Below the pieces are notes generated by a model that was not told the origin of the DNA, ran no database searches, and saw nothing but the letters and a program-made list of their open reading frames with translations. From NCBI RefSeq assembly GCF_000003815.2, contig NC_049996.1:3882981-3944980 (forward strand): a stretch of DNA of 62,000 bases. The letters are read 5' to 3'. A program made the translations under genes and the position numbers. Origin of the DNA: Branchiostoma floridae. Its lineage: Eukaryota; Chordata; Leptocardii; Amphioxiformes; Branchiostomatidae. Of the stretch, positions 23,386-35,574 are shown in pieces (position 1 is the first letter of the stretch; every line of letters starts with the position of its first letter).

Positions 23386-25045
23386 ATCCACACTATTACA
23401 TAAATGATTGATCACATTTATTGTAGAGTATGACAGCTATATTTTCTGTGATTAACCAAATATGAGAACAATTCTCTCTCGGCTCGGCGGTGTATATTAA
23501 TAAGGGATTATTAGCTTACTCTATAACGACATTTTACAAATTTTTTTCCTTATAATTGGTTTATACTTGCTAAGTCGTAGAAATCAGTTATAATATTGAA
23601 TATAAATTCGGAATTACTTTGCAGTGTATATTAATCAACGATAATTAGCTTCCTTGGTATCGCCAAATCATATTTATTTTTACTATAGATTTTCTATTAG
23701 CTCTTGCATATCACCGTTAACTATAGAAAACATCTATGAAAAACATATTATTCAAAATTGCATAAAAACGATCTGTTTTTATGATAAATGAATACGACAA
23801 CTAATATCTTCTTCTCTTCTTCAATGAAGAGTATATTTATGAAATTATTAGTTTATTTTCTTACGGCAGTTTCCACTATTGTTTTTACTCAATTGGTGCA
23901 TATTAGCTTTCTAGAAAATAGTAGTAGATATAAGCAGTCATCCATTGTAATCTACATCCACTGAATGCTAATCAACAATTATTACCTTATATTGCAACGT
24001 CATGTTACGTTTATTTTTCCACTAGTTTGGTTTTTATTCGCTCGTATGTGCTACCGCAGAAAGTAATAATGACCGTTATTATTCAAAATTATGAATTAAA
24101 AACTGTATGACCGTGTACTTTCGCCATGTTTTTGGAATTCTCCAGTTTGGTAACTCTTAAAAGACAGAGGATGGGGATCGCTTTATTTTAGACTATATTC
24201 CCTACTGTTTAGACTATAATTTCTAAAATTTTCATTTGAATCATATTGTACTGTGCTATTGTATTAGAGGAAATTTCCCTTGCTTTAAACGCGTTTCTGG
24301 TAGCAAGACTTCTTTTGTCGTTTTCCTTTGGACCGTACTACATGTATGTTGTGCAGACCCGTATCAACCTATATTTGTAAGTCGTAACAGCAATAGGAGA
24401 TGAGAAGAAGCCAAACCAATGAATTAAAGGACCCTTGTTTCATAAGATTATTAGACGCCCTGATGATGTCATCTTGTGTATTTTATTACGATTTTATATT
24501 TGTATAACCAACATGGCATTAGTAACGAATCTTTTTTTATATATATAAACACAAAGATATATCAATGAAAACTGGTGACTTTTTGGAGGTCCCAAAAATT
24601 ACATGACTATATTTGCAAGTATTTCTGAATCACTATACCACTTTTCTGACAAACTTTTATAAAATTGCAAGTCAGAAACCACTGTGACTTGCTTGGCCTT
24701 ATATTAGACCTGTCACAGTTCGTTTGCTGTTATTTCTTCTTCCACGAACCTATTTTCCCTTAAACGGCACCCAGATACTTACTTTATTGTGCCATCTATT
24801 TCATTTATACTCCGTGCGTCGTCTGGCTACTACGCTGTTCCCCTAAATTGCACCGTGCCTTCGGTTTTTTCCATTACATTAGTGCAGAACCTAATTATAT
24901 CAAATGGCTTTGCAGCCAACCCTATCTATTACGCTTGTCAGTTCAGTTCCACGGCGAAATGGGTCAGGTTTTGTTTATGTATCCGAATCGACAGGCACTG
25001 AATTGGGGACCTATGTCATGCTGGTGATGAGCCGTTTTGGGTAGG
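23386..25045. other. No gene seen; faint diverged tandem structure 23.49-24.0 kb
   Basis: 'gtgtatattaat' followed by '.attagctt' recurs near 23490 and 23625, with weaker echoes near 23830 and 23960. The pattern is too diverged to define a unit. The remainder has no recognised element. Confidence 0.35.
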
Positions 25046-25053
25046 TAAAAGGC

Positions 25054-25375
25054 CAGGGCTCGAAATACCACCTGCATATGCAGGTTAGTGAAGGTAAAAT
25101 AGGAGCTGTGCAGGTATTTCTGGTGTCTGCCTGCACCTAACCTGCACTGGTCCATATACTGGGTTGAATGTCTTATAATGTATATGGATTGCTATTAGCT
25201 ACATTACTGTTACCACCTATAAAGTATAAGAGAAAAAAATAGCAATGGCTCCAGAACAATTTTAGTATGATCCATGATTCCTGAATTCAGAGTGGTGCAG
25301 GTAAAATTTCTCTGGTGCAGGTAATTTTCAATGTTACCAGTGCAGTTATGCAGAAAAAAAGTATTTCGAGCCCTG
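25054..25375. mobile_element. hAT-like MITE, complete
   Basis: The ends CAGGGCTCGAAATAC and GTATTTCGAGCCCTG are perfect 15-base inverted repeats. They are flanked by 'taaaaggc' (25046-25053) and 'taaaaggg' (25376-25383), an eight-base duplication with one mismatch. CAGGG ends with 8-bp duplications are typical of hAT. Internal 'cctgcatatgcagg' and repeated 'gtgcaggtaa' words are present. At 322 bp it has no transposase. Confidence 0.8.
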
Positions 25376-25383
25376 TAAAAGGG

Positions 25384-25665
25384 AAAAGTTGTCCTATAGC
25401 CTTTTTGAGGCCGTAGGGGCAGTGGGTTGTTATCCACTGTGTGTAGGGTATGGTATTGGAAGGTGGAGCCCATCCCTCTCCTTCCATTGCCTTTTACCTC
25501 CCCAACTGAAGTCAGGTACCCATTTTTGCACTTGGGTGGAGTAAGGAAAGTCGTGTAAAGTGCATTCCCAAAGGGCACAACATCGGTGGCATGTTAGGTG
25601 ATTCGAAACCCGGGACCTCTGGGTTCTGGACTAAACTCCCTAAATGTAACGCCAATACGATACCA
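25384..25665 (-). repeat. tRNA-derived SINE (family C), full length
   Basis: Read on the minus strand: A-box-like 'ggagtttagtccagaaccc', B-box-like 'cccgggtttcgaatcacc', then 'tgtgccctttgggaa', 'gcactttacacgactttcc', 'cctgacttcagttggggagg' and 'ggcctcaaaaaggctatagg'. This is the best complete copy here and serves as the reference for reading the interrupted copies at 49.8-50.7 and 55.8-56.5 kb. Confidence 0.85.
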
Positions 25666-27854
25666 AAGGTTTGTTTATGTATCCGAATCTGCCGTAGCTG
25701 AATTGTTGACCTAAGCCATTCGATCACCAAGTCGCATAACATGTCGTATACGTGTTTTATTTGCATAATATAGTTTTCTCGTGTTGTGTTGACAAAAAAA
25801 GAAATTCTAAAACAACGTTGCACAACAGAAATCATGATTAAATCTGTTTTAGCTACAAGGCATAACTCCTTTACAAATGTATTGACTCGGTTATAAAGAA
25901 AACAAACAAATAAGTCGTTCAAGTCTCCCCCCCCCCAAAGAAAAGAAATCTGGCGAACAATATTAAGAACTATCAATTTGATTTATTTACTTTGGCTATC
26001 GTATATTGTTTCATGTAACATAAGTTTTGTTAACAATACCCCATATACAGAAAAGGTATATATAACAGCCTATTCTTGCAAAAAAAACTTTTTTTCTTTG
26101 TGGTATTGATGATTTTGGTTTTATTTTGTTCACTATGTCCCTTAAAAATCAATTCGTTAGAACCGGGTTCTCTACAAAAAATCAATAACATAAATGAGTA
26201 GATGTAGGTGTGCATTTATAGTCATCATTAAATAGAAACAATTCAACGCAGCAATGATAATGATGATAACCATAAGCCCTGCGTACAGACATCACAATTT
26301 TCCGTGGCAGTTTTTCCTGGTATTCGAAGGTTGGAGCGTCCGTTTTCCGCGTATCTGCATTATAGTACAAGGTCGATTTTCTAAATTGCCCTGGATGTTC
26401 CACGCTCATGTAAAGCAGTTACAGATAATGCGTTTTTCACGTACGGGAATATTTCAAGGTTTTATCTAATGGGTTGCTGTCTTGACCGGCTTTTCCTAGA
26501 CTTTCTTTTTACCTATTTAGAGTCTCCTGCTACTTTCTTGATCGTAGACATGGGGTTTGCTATAGTCTCTGAGACGCTTAAAAGCACATAAAGTTTAGCA
26601 TAGCTTCTAAAATGAGCCCTGGTTATACAGTACCATGGCGTAAGTGGTCTTTTAAAAATACACACTAACTAGAAAGGCCGACATTTGCTTAAGAGCAAAT
26701 AGAGCATATTTCAGCCATACCCCTTCCCACGCAACATTGGACTGTTCCAAATCACCCCTGCGCAAAAATGGAACATCCTCTTAAGAGTACATTATCCCCC
26801 AAAGTGGACTGGTATTGTGAATTGATTCCAGGTAAAAACAGAGCTTGCTTCTATTTTTCAGAAAATGACAATAATCACACCTTCCATTCAGAAAATTTTC
26901 ATCATGACTGAAAATTGTTGAATGACTTCATGTAATGTCATTAACAATTTTCAGTAAGATAACTAGGTGTAAGTGAACTTTTTTATTCAAGTAGGGCATA
27001 CGATTTAATAATTATCAAGCAGGTGCAGGTACTGTAGGAGCGTTTGTTTTCTTCAAGCTGTAAAACTGTTAAACTGTTTTACTTTGTATGCAATCAGCCA
27101 TCGAGCCTATTCTTATTTTAGTTTAACAACTTCCTGCCAGACCCAGAAGATACGATTGAACCTTGTTCGAGGATTTATTTTCGTCTGTCTGGTCAGTCTG
27201 TTCATACCCTGGCGCTGAGAGTGTTTTATTGGGCTGAAACTCTGGCAGTTTAAAGTTACTTACAATTTACATGTTCAAAGTTTATGTCAAACAACAACAG
27301 CACTAGGAAATGTGGCCACTATAGACAGGTGGTCACTATAGAGAAAATGCTGATCTATTGACTAGGAGCCATACGTTACACATGATTTCAGTACACTGAT
27401 CATTAATCATATAAACATTGCACAGGTAAGCCAATTGTTTAGATGTACAATTAAGTTCAAATAATTCTGAAGAGAAATATTGATGAGAAAATAATCATTC
27501 TCGCCACTGTCTAACTTATAATTACGTATCAAAACTAAACGCAGATTTTCGAACTAACGCACCTTTCGCCGACTTCATCAAAGGACCGCCGGCTATCAAT
27601 CAAACACGGCTGTTGATTAGACTTAGAGTTTCAAACAGTCATGTGCTGTGTGCCAGTTGACAGCTAACTTCATGCTACGTGATGTTTTACATTGCTTGAA
27701 CCGTCTTTCCTACAGCGGTGCTTCTACAAAATATTTAGACTGTAACACTGAGTCCCACATGTTTTATAGAATAGAATTTGACGCAGAACAGCGTTTTTTG
27801 CTGGGTATTTTTCTTGAAACATGTCCGTGGGAATATCAGCGAGGCGGCGGCGTA
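25666..27854. other. No gene seen; one strong hairpin
   Basis: About 2.2 kb without recognised repeats. A 19-bp stem with one bulge lies at 26907-26955. A 154-codon minus-strand frame (25512-25976) is partly antisense to the SINE and has no known domain. Confidence 0.4.
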
Positions 27855-29220
27855 GGGATATCAGACCGTCAACAAAAGTCGCACGGCGGCTAACGGCGCA
27901 GCGAAGATACCAGCGCTATAAATAAGCGCTTCAACTAAGGATGGCAACCCGTACAATATTTTTGTATACTGTTGAGCTAAGTAAAGTTTGTTGTTTATGA
28001 GGTTTTAGTTGTCTTTGAAGCTTTGACCCGAAATATTTTAAAGTCAAACTGCTGAAGAGAAGTAAGTGACTGCTACGATTATCGTAGATATGGCCCTAAA
28101 AAAAGAAGCCTTCTCAATAGTCTAAAATGCAAGAGCTTCCGGGGGGGCTTCGCCCACCTGGACGGGGGTCCCCCCAACAGTGGCCCTGCCCCTGGACCCC
28201 GCCAGGGACATTCGGCGGCCCCCGGACCCCTGTCCGACGCTTTGAAAAAATCCTGGCGAGAAGTCTGTACGGCCTGAGTCTTCAAGTTAACGTATTGTGT
28301 GGTCCCGCTTATGAATATTAATTAGCCTTCGCTTTCCTCTTCGCTGATTTGCTGAACCATTAATTGAATTAACTCTTCCTGCCGGCTAGACGCAGGTGCA
28401 GATGTCGGCTCTGTGGGGTGAACGTCCGAAAGGTCATGGCATGGAGAACGAAAGAAAACCAATTTCCCCTAAAAAAAGTGCTGTAATTAAGCCTTTTACA
28501 GTACTTTTTGCCAAAAATTTTACTTGGATCATTTTACCAACTATCTTATGCCTATCTATACCAAATGTTACTCATACCAGGGTACAGGGGTGCAAAATAT
28601 ACCGTTATAAGACCGTCAACAACAGTCGCACGGAGCTAACAGCGCAGCGAAAATACCATCGCTAGCGTTTCAACTTCGGATAACTAGTTATAAGTACTGT
28701 TGAACTCAGTAACGTTAAAGTTTGTTTTTAGTTGCCTTTGACGGTTTGACCTGAAATAGTGTTACGCTAAACTCCTGAAGAGAAGTTAAGTGACTGCTGC
28801 GATTATCATAGATATGCCCCTAAGAACTGATACAATATAAAGCCTTCTGAATAGAGTCTAAAATGCGAGAGCCTTAGGCGGGCTTCACTCCCCCTGGCGG
28901 GAACACTGCTACATACGGGATCATGAGGCCCCGCTTATGAATATTAATTAGCCTTTGGCCTTCTCTTCGCTGATTGGCTAGGTCTTTGATTCAATTAACT
29001 CTCCGGCTGACGCGCACAGGTGTGGCTCTGTGCGGGGTCACGGAAGGTCACGTCAGGAGGCCAAAAGAAAACAAATTTCCCCTCAGAAAAGTGCCAAAAT
29101 TAATCATTTTAAAGTTGTTTATGTCAAAAATTTTACTTGAATCTTGTTACCAAGTATCTAATGCCTATCTATACCAAGTTTCAGGTCATTTAATTGTAAT
29201 ACCAGGGTACAGGAGCCAAA
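27855..29220. repeat. Tandem segmental duplication, ~0.75-kb and ~0.61-kb units
   Basis: 'gaccgtcaacaa.agtcgcac' is at 27864 and 28611. 'ctgaagagaagt.aagtgact', 'cgattatc.tagatatg' and 'cgcttatgaatattaattag' follow in order in both units. The offset falls from 747 to about 612 bases because unit 2 lacks most of a GC-rich module and other segments. Unit 1 has TATAAATA at 27917; unit 2 lacks it. No convincing gene lies in either unit. Confidence 0.85.
28138..28245. repeat. GC-rich hairpin-prone module
   Basis: Runs of G and C alternate ('ccgggggggcttcgccc', 'gacgggggtcccccc', 'ctggaccccgccaggga'), giving several possible stems in an otherwise AT-rich region. It is present in duplication unit 1 and largely absent from unit 2. 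Open frames across it (28079-28285 minus, 28127-28321 plus) reflect composition only. Confidence 0.6.
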
Positions 29221-29600
29221 AGTGTCCTTTTTTGGTCAGAAATTGGCCAAAAATTGCAAAAATAAGCATTTTGTTGCACTGTACACCAAAAGTGTTATTG
29301 AATTTATATGAAGGGATTATCAAGGCACATCTGTGTCAATTTTCAGCTCATTCGGTTGCAATACCAACGTACAGGAGCCAAAAGTGTCTTTTTTGGTAAA
29401 AAATTGGTCAAAAAATCGCAAAAATAAGCATTTTGTTGTACTGTACACCAAAAGTGTTATTGAATTTATATGGGGGCATTATCAAGGCACATCTCTGTCA
29501 AATTTCAGCTCATTTGGTTGTAATACCAGGTTACAGGGGCCAAAATATATAGTTTTGGTCTAAAATTGACCAAAAAATCTCAATAAAATCATTTTAGAGG
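29120..29600. repeat. ~161-bp tandem units, about three copies
   Basis: 'gg.gccaaaa' is at about 29212, 29373 and 29536. Each unit also has 'gcattttgttg.actgtacac', 'aagtgttattgaatttatat', 'tatcaaggcacatct' and 'tttcagctcatt.ggttg'. The first partial unit matches 28508-28600 in the upstream duplication, so both arrays share an ancestor. The open frames here follow the repeat. Confidence 0.85.
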
Positions 29601-29639
29601 CAGATATGAAAAAACTGAGAAAAAAGCATCAAGGTATTG

Positions 29640-29805
29640 GCCCATTCTACCCCTGTGCCAAATTCCAGGTCATTCGGTCTAGGAACGGCGGAGATGAATC
29701 ACTTTGAAGATTTGACAGGAGAAAGAAGAAGAAAGAAAGAAGAAACATTACGAATACAATATATTTCACCATACTATGTATGGCTGAAATATAAAAACAG
29801 GTTAT
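29640..29805 (+). repeat. Dispersed repeat 3' part with terminal hairpin
   Basis: 'ccaggtcattcggtctagg' leads to a purine-rich 'gaagaagaaagaaag' tract, then a terminal inverted pair 'atatttcaccatac' and 'gtatggctgaaatat'. The 'ccaggtcatt' plus purine tract layout also occurs at 42.4 and 57.0 kb. Confidence 0.5.
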
Positions 29806-30584
29806 CAGGGGAAAAATCCTAGATTCAGGAAGCTCAATTTTGAGGACGAAAACAAAGTTTACAAATGTATAAGTTTCGAAAATTGAAGCAATTGTACATA
29901 TACGAGCCTAAATTGTGACCCAGAGTTCATAAAAATATTGGCGTATTGATAAAACTAGACTACATATCTGTCATGCTATCACAGCAAAAAAACACAATGC
30001 CTTTATCAAATTGTATGATCTGTACTGTCTATGTGTATTGGCAGCGGCTTATGGTATCAAACCCTTGCTGTAACTCTTTCAGTAAAATCTACTGAAACAG
30101 AAAAAAAGGATTAACGTTACATTAAGATATATGGACAGATTGTTTCTTGTCATTTAGATTTTGTATCTTTATACCCCAATGGTTAACTGAGATGGGTGCA
30201 GATTTTAACTTGATTAAAATACATCAATAAAGATCTCTAGTTTAAGTGGTACACAGCCCCAAATAGTATATAGATATTATTGTACTGTGAGCAGCCATTT
30301 TACGTGAATTGCCAAAGTCGTTGTGTCTTCTACGGTGGTAGAGGAGGGAAGTGTTAGTTGGTTAAACCTCTTCTATTAAAAAAACATTGACGCAAATAAA
30401 GAATATATTTTCAGCTATAGTTGTACGCAAATTCATGCCCGGGAGCTAATTGCAGGTAACATGAAAGAAGACGTAGAGCAGTATAGAATATGTATACCCG
30501 AGTCTAAAAGCTAACTCTAAACTGTTACTTGTTGGGTTCGACTTGTTTACCTGAGACAGTGGAAGACGAAGGGTGGTTGTCTAA
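29806..30584. other. No feature seen
   Basis: Nothing recognised. Confidence 0.5.
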
Positions 30585-30655
30585 ATCGTCTTAACGTTTC
30601 CAAAATCATATCCAGTTGCTTGTCAATGAGTATACGTAACTGCTTTTGGCGACGA
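30585..30655 (-). repeat. Dispersed repeat D fragment
   Basis: 'cgtttccaaaatcatatcca' and 'gttgctt' match the family. The expected 'gagtaactgcttttggcg' is displaced by a ~13-base insertion ('gtcaatgagtata'). Confidence 0.65.
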
Positions 30656-31767
30656 TATATATCTTTACATTTGCGCCAAATTTCAATTCATGTTACCATA
30701 AACCTGATATTAATTATACCAATGGCTGTACTTTTTGGTGCAACGTCGTTTGCGAGATGGGCATTTTGCCAGTTAGCGAGAAGGTCTAAAGTGGAAGTTC
30801 CTCAACCGACTAATGAAATTAGTAAATGACGTCTATCGGAGCAATGTTACACCAAGTACATAATGGACCCCGCACGGGTAGTAGTAATTTATTTACCTGA
30901 TCGCAACGTTCTTTTACGTGTGACAGAATAAACGGAAACATATAGGGCTGAGCTTAGACTCGAACAAACAGCTCATTTGGTATTTATTTACTAACTGATA
31001 ATTCTCTACATTTTGGGAGGCGATAACCCTTACTGTGTACAAGTAGGCAAATATTTCCACGAATTATTATACCGTAGGACCAATAGTGTAAATGACATGC
31101 TAGACCCAATATAATGACTAATTCAAACCTATAGATATCCATATATGTGTATTTAGTTGCATTGTAAGCACTGTAATTGTTATACATGTATACCTTACGA
31201 AAGTCGCTGTACTTTTGACGTGTCCGTAGAGAATTCCTGCAATGCTATAATTTTGATTTATTTCTTTATGATCTGTAGATCATATTTAGTTTTGATCATT
31301 GTAATGATTTTCATTGTATACTTTTAATTAGTTTCATTTGTTATCATTGTTCCCCTTTGGTTATGAATTTTACTTTTTATCATTATCTAGATTATGTACA
31401 TTACGTTTCACTAATACCTAGTTTCTGAGGGGGGCATAGATAGGCTTCTGCCCCCACCCCACTGTAAGTTTTCTTTTTCATTTTGGACTACCATTTGTTT
31501 TTAATTGTTGAATATGTGCTGAAACAAATCAAATCAAGTTTGCTGAGGATTACACACATGTGTACGTTCAAGAACACACCAATATTATCGAAAAATCTGT
31601 CCGGATATACAGCTTGTACCCTTCAGAAGAAACCTGGTGTGTTATACTATTAGGCGGTCTTCCGGGTATATAATACAAGAAAACGAGAAACAAATGTATA
31701 GTTAAAAAAAAAAACATATACCCACCGATATATTCTTGATTACCTTCCTCATAACCCACAAATTATA
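30656..31767. other. No feature seen
   Basis: AT-rich, with no recognised repeat or gene. Confidence 0.45.
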
Positions 31768-31945
31768 GAAAAGGTGGGATTCTTTGTCTTCTACTGTCGC
31801 AGGAAAAGAAGTCGAACCTAATAAGTTACAGATTAGAAATAACTTTTAGACTAGAGTTGATACATTCTATACTATTCTACACTGTTTCTTCACAATTCTA
31901 CACAATTAGCCCTCGGGCATGAAGGTGCAATAAACTATATAGCTA
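31768..31945 (+). mobile_element. LINE 3'-end fragment
   Basis: 'aggtgggattctttgtcttc' and 'agaagtcgaacc' align with the stop-codon region of the LINE at 42.1 kb. Both copies end 'aattagccctcgggca' then 'gcaataaac'. This is a 5'-truncated copy with no usable coding sequence. Confidence 0.8.
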
Positions 31946-32339
31946 AAAATATTTTCCTTATTTTCGTCTTTTGCACTATAACAGGTTTACCCAATGTCAT
32001 AATCCCTAACAAAACTAGACCAGACAATACGCGAAGCATGTAGGTACCAAATTGACCTTAATATTGCTGTTCAATGTCGTAGTGTGCGGTTTCTCGACCG
32101 TGCTGTAGATTCGTCTTAATTCAATTAATGCATAATGAGCGGGAACCAATCGCCGAGGCGCCTGGGATGACGCAAATGGTGAGAACACGTGATTGGTGGG
32201 ATCAATCTTGTCCTTATGTCTACCGTTATCACGGTTAGGCAATTGCAAGCAAATTTTATGGATAACATCCTCTGCAGAATTTAAAAAAAAGGGGGGGGGG
32301 CTAAAAACACAAGATGAATAATAAAAAGACAAGGTGGCT
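31946..32339. other. No feature seen
   Basis: Nothing recognised apart from a G run near 32291-32300. Confidence 0.45.
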
Positions 32340-32535
32340 ATGTTTTCAAAATCGACACCATAAATTTTGTACCCATGTGTATAATGTTTACCTGATTTCG
32401 GTCAGAGAGGTAAAAGAAAAAGACTACCTTTACTTTCTGTCTGTACTGTGTATGTGGCACTGTTAATATAGGTTACTAACTTGAGTGCAGTGTCACATTG
32501 TCCTCTTCTGTCCAAAAGCAAATAAAATACAAACA
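32340..32535 (+). repeat. SINE with alternative tail, head missing
   Basis: 'cctgatttcggtcagagagg' is the family C body. It is followed by a different tail: 'tgtgtatgtggcactgttaa', 'cttgagtgcagtgtcacatt' and 'tctgtccaaaagcaaa'. The same tail is found on the minus strand at 49.84-49.95 kb, so at least two SINE tail types share one head. Confidence 0.75.
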
Positions 32536-32824
32536 TACAAACGCTAACCAGAACATAAACTTCTTCAGTTAACGAGCTCGTTGATGCCATCCATAAAATT
32601 TACTTCTTCTAGCCTATGTACGGTTATCACGGAACTACTGATTCAACGCGGGGTGTGTCTGTTATAGGATTGCCACGGCTGAGTCGGACTGGGGGGTTGA
32701 AAGTCCGTGAAATTGAACAGCTTTAGAACAAATGAGTGTCACGCGTCGAACACACAGTGTCTGTTCGTATTTGAAGGTCAAATTGTCGCCAGTCATCCCG
32801 TTTAATTAGATGACGCCATTTTCT

Positions 32825-32905
32825 ATGGCATAGAGTGTCTCTCATGTATGCGGTAGGTCGCGAGTTCGATCCCCGGCCGAGTCATATTGAAGACGTCTAA
32901 AAACA
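32825..32905 (+). repeat. tRNA-derived SINE head
   Basis: B box 'gagttcgatcccc' inside 'ggtcgcgagttcgatccccg'. Upstream 'tggcatagagtgtctctcat' is A-box-like. This head differs from family C. It stops where a MITE E half begins. Confidence 0.6.
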
Positions 32906-32907
32906 TG

Positions 32908-33010
32908 GTAACACTAGTTCACCTTTATCCGTGGGGTGACCATTATCCGTTGTATATGAAATTGGAGTATTAAGGGATATAAATTCGACAGACACAAAAG
33001 CTGAACATAA
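32908..33010. mobile_element. MITE E, left half
   Basis: Matches 8656 from 'cacctttatccgtggggtga' through 'attatccgttg' and 'gacagac'. The right half is absent. Confidence 0.65.
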
Positions 33011-33154
33011 TAAAAGACTATAGCATATCAAAGTCAAAAGATATAAAAACTAAAACTTCTGTGGCAGGTCAACCACAAGAAGGTCTTTATCCAACCTTGA
33101 CCTTCGTTTTCCCAGACCAAACCACATACCAAATAATCTAAAACATAGACAAGC

Positions 33155-33290
33155 AAGCAAAGACACACATACACACACACAAAAGATCCAAACACAAACA
33201 TAAACTCACACACACACGAAGAAACACACACAGCTCACAAACACACACATGAATGCAGACACACACAAACACACATGCGCTTAAAAGTAT
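33155..33290. repeat. CA-rich low-complexity tract
   Basis: Imperfect ACACA/CACAAA repeats. The Cys/Val-rich minus-strand frame across it is a repeat artefact. Confidence 0.85.
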
Positions 33291-33963
33291 ACCTCATAGA
33301 GGTAAGTATCATAAATAATCATAAGCTATAGGACAATCAGATATGGCATGTAAAACTTCCGTTTCTATCAAGTCAGTACGCGCCCTGAATAAACCATAAA
33401 TAGCACACACCGCCTATCTGTAACGATGTTTCTTATCGTAAAGCATATTCAGCACATATGTTCGCCTTGTCTGGGTGTGAAATCTATTCAATTAGCCTTT
33501 AACCTCATGGATAATCACATATTCACGGCCTTCGCCTCCTAACGTTGAACTGTTTCACCTGTAACGGTCATGCAATGCCCCCTGTGCCCCCCTCCCACGC
33601 TTCTATTTACACACTCATATTGGTAAGGCCACACCAATTTTATTTGTTGTTTTTCGGATATTTTCAGAATTTCTTTTTCTTCAAAAAGTCGGGAGTAGGA
33701 GAGATCGGAGAGGTAAACCTAAACTTTCGACATGTAGGGGCTCCCTGGTAGCAAAGTCCGAAGTTTGAAGAAAAATTATATGTACAGTCCAAAATAGGCA
33801 TGTACAGCTACTGGAATTTGAGGCACATACTTAATTTGATAAAGAAGAGACAGTCAAATTTTGTCAACACGAGGTATTGCCATCAATTTGATTTTTTTTC
33901 CGAATCCGATAAGGTAGCGTCGGAAAAGTCGAGAAACAACAAATATAATTGGTGTGGCCTAAA
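33291..33963. other. No feature seen
   Basis: Nothing recognised. 'ccctcccacgc' recurs at 33590 and ~34246 on either side of MITE A. Confidence 0.4.
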
Positions 33964-34215
33964 GGTGGTATCTCACTGCAATTGGTGAACTGTTGCGGCA
34001 CTGCGTGGTTCGTTCACTAGGGCACTGTTTGGTCGTGTTATTTTCGACACTTTTTAAGAATAATCTAGATATCGCGTAAAACGTAAAATTATGACTTACA
34101 GAACGCACACCAAATACACAAAATGTAAGAAAAATTCGTTGTATATCACTGAAATCCGTTATCTTTTGAATCCTGCAGTGCCGCACCGATACTCCAAGCG
34201 CAGTGAGATACCACC
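33964..34215. mobile_element. MITE A, complete copy
   Basis: The ends 'ggtggtatctcactgc' and 'gcagtgagataccacc' are perfect inverses. The interior has 'tagatatcgcgtaaaacgt' and 'tatgactta'. It is the longest copy in the window at ~252 bp. Confidence 0.85.
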
Positions 34216-35574
34216 TTTACGATTGCACATTGCACCCCATGCCCCCCTCCCACGCAATTCATGATACCTTCTATTCAAACACTTCTATTACAATCGTTGG
34301 TAAGTATCTAAGTACTGGTGGAAACAAGTCCTGCTTGCTACTACACAGCAAAAATTGAGTTAGATTTTTGCGAAGTGACATTCAATTTTGGTAATTGGAA
34401 TATAATGCAAGATATATTTGCTGCCTTATACGAATAAATTATAAGATAGCAAAACACACAAAGCTTCAGAAAATTCGTGATCATCCCTTTGACAATTTTC
34501 CTTATACTTATTTCGTTGTGCCAAACTTCTTTATGTCTATATTTCCTATATAGATACCTATCTTCAATACATGTCTATCTTTTCTATATAGATAATACCA
34601 TCTTTAATACATGGCGTATCTTTAATATATATCTTCCTTATACTTGTAATATTCATGCCTATCTTTTTATGTCTATCTACTATATGCATATCTTTCTCAC
34701 GCATGTCATTCTTCAATATGTCACTTTCTTATGTATGTCTTATTTATGAATTCAAGTGCTCACCTCAGAAGACCCGAATAAGAAATAATAAATCTTCGTC
34801 GACTGAATCTAGTCATAGACATATCATGATTAATAACTGTATTTTTATGACGCCGTTTTTTTCCCTTGGGTATTTTTGTAAATGTTGTTTAAAGGCATAT
34901 AACAAATTATTAATCTTGTCAGATTTAATGGTTAAAGTGCCACTTTCAAGGTTTTTATTATTGATTAAAGTTATATGTCATATGCAATTTTTCCCTTGGG
35001 GGTCGTTAACGTAGTTGATAAGGTAAAATGAGTTTTGTAATCAAAACAAACAGACAAAGACACATTCTGTTGTCTATTTTCTTCGCAAAAAGACAACAAA
35101 ACTGAGTGAAAACACAGACAGGACTTCTTGTGCAAGTTCAAACAAGTTATTAATTCTGTTGTATATACATACAGTGTCGTTCTTGTCTTTTATGTCAATT
35201 GATGATAAAGAGTTTTTATACTCTGATGTTTTCATTTGTAGTTATTGTAACGTGTAACAATGAACCTGGCCTACGTAATATCTAAATTATTCAAACCGCA
35301 AAATCAACTTGATAATGAAGATAGATTTATCATCATAAATCATATGACTATGATAAAAAAAGCCTGTGTTATCAAGTGTACGATATTAGTGTTAGAAATA
35401 AGCTATTTTTAAATAGACATAACTTCACGTTTCGCTGGCGTAGTGTTTCACGCTTGAGATAATTTCTCGTGATTATTATAACGGAAAGATAATAATTATT
35501 CATGGAAGGTTTGCGAAGTGTGATAGTAACAACCCATTGCACATGATTACTATGCGCATTGTCTCTAGTCTGTG
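34216..35574. other. No gene seen; simple-sequence-like block at 34.5-34.75 kb
   Basis: 34500-34750 contains degenerate ~35-bp repeats of 'tatctttaatacatgtc' type. The open frames over it (34477-34749, 34655-35014) encode low-complexity Tyr/Leu/Ser-rich products with no domain. Confidence 0.4.

Noticed and set aside
25512-25976. 154-codon minus-strand open frame
   Set aside because: Part of it is simply the SINE read through, and the remainder has no domain; the frame spans unrelated sequence blocks.
26907-26955. Pre-miRNA
   Set aside because: The stem is only about 19 bp and the loop 10 bases, with no extended lower stem; kept only as a hairpin observation.
27917-27924. TATA box (TATAAATA) as a promoter
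   Set aside because: It is missing from the paralogous duplication unit and no transcript-like sequence follows; AT-rich DNA contains many such words.
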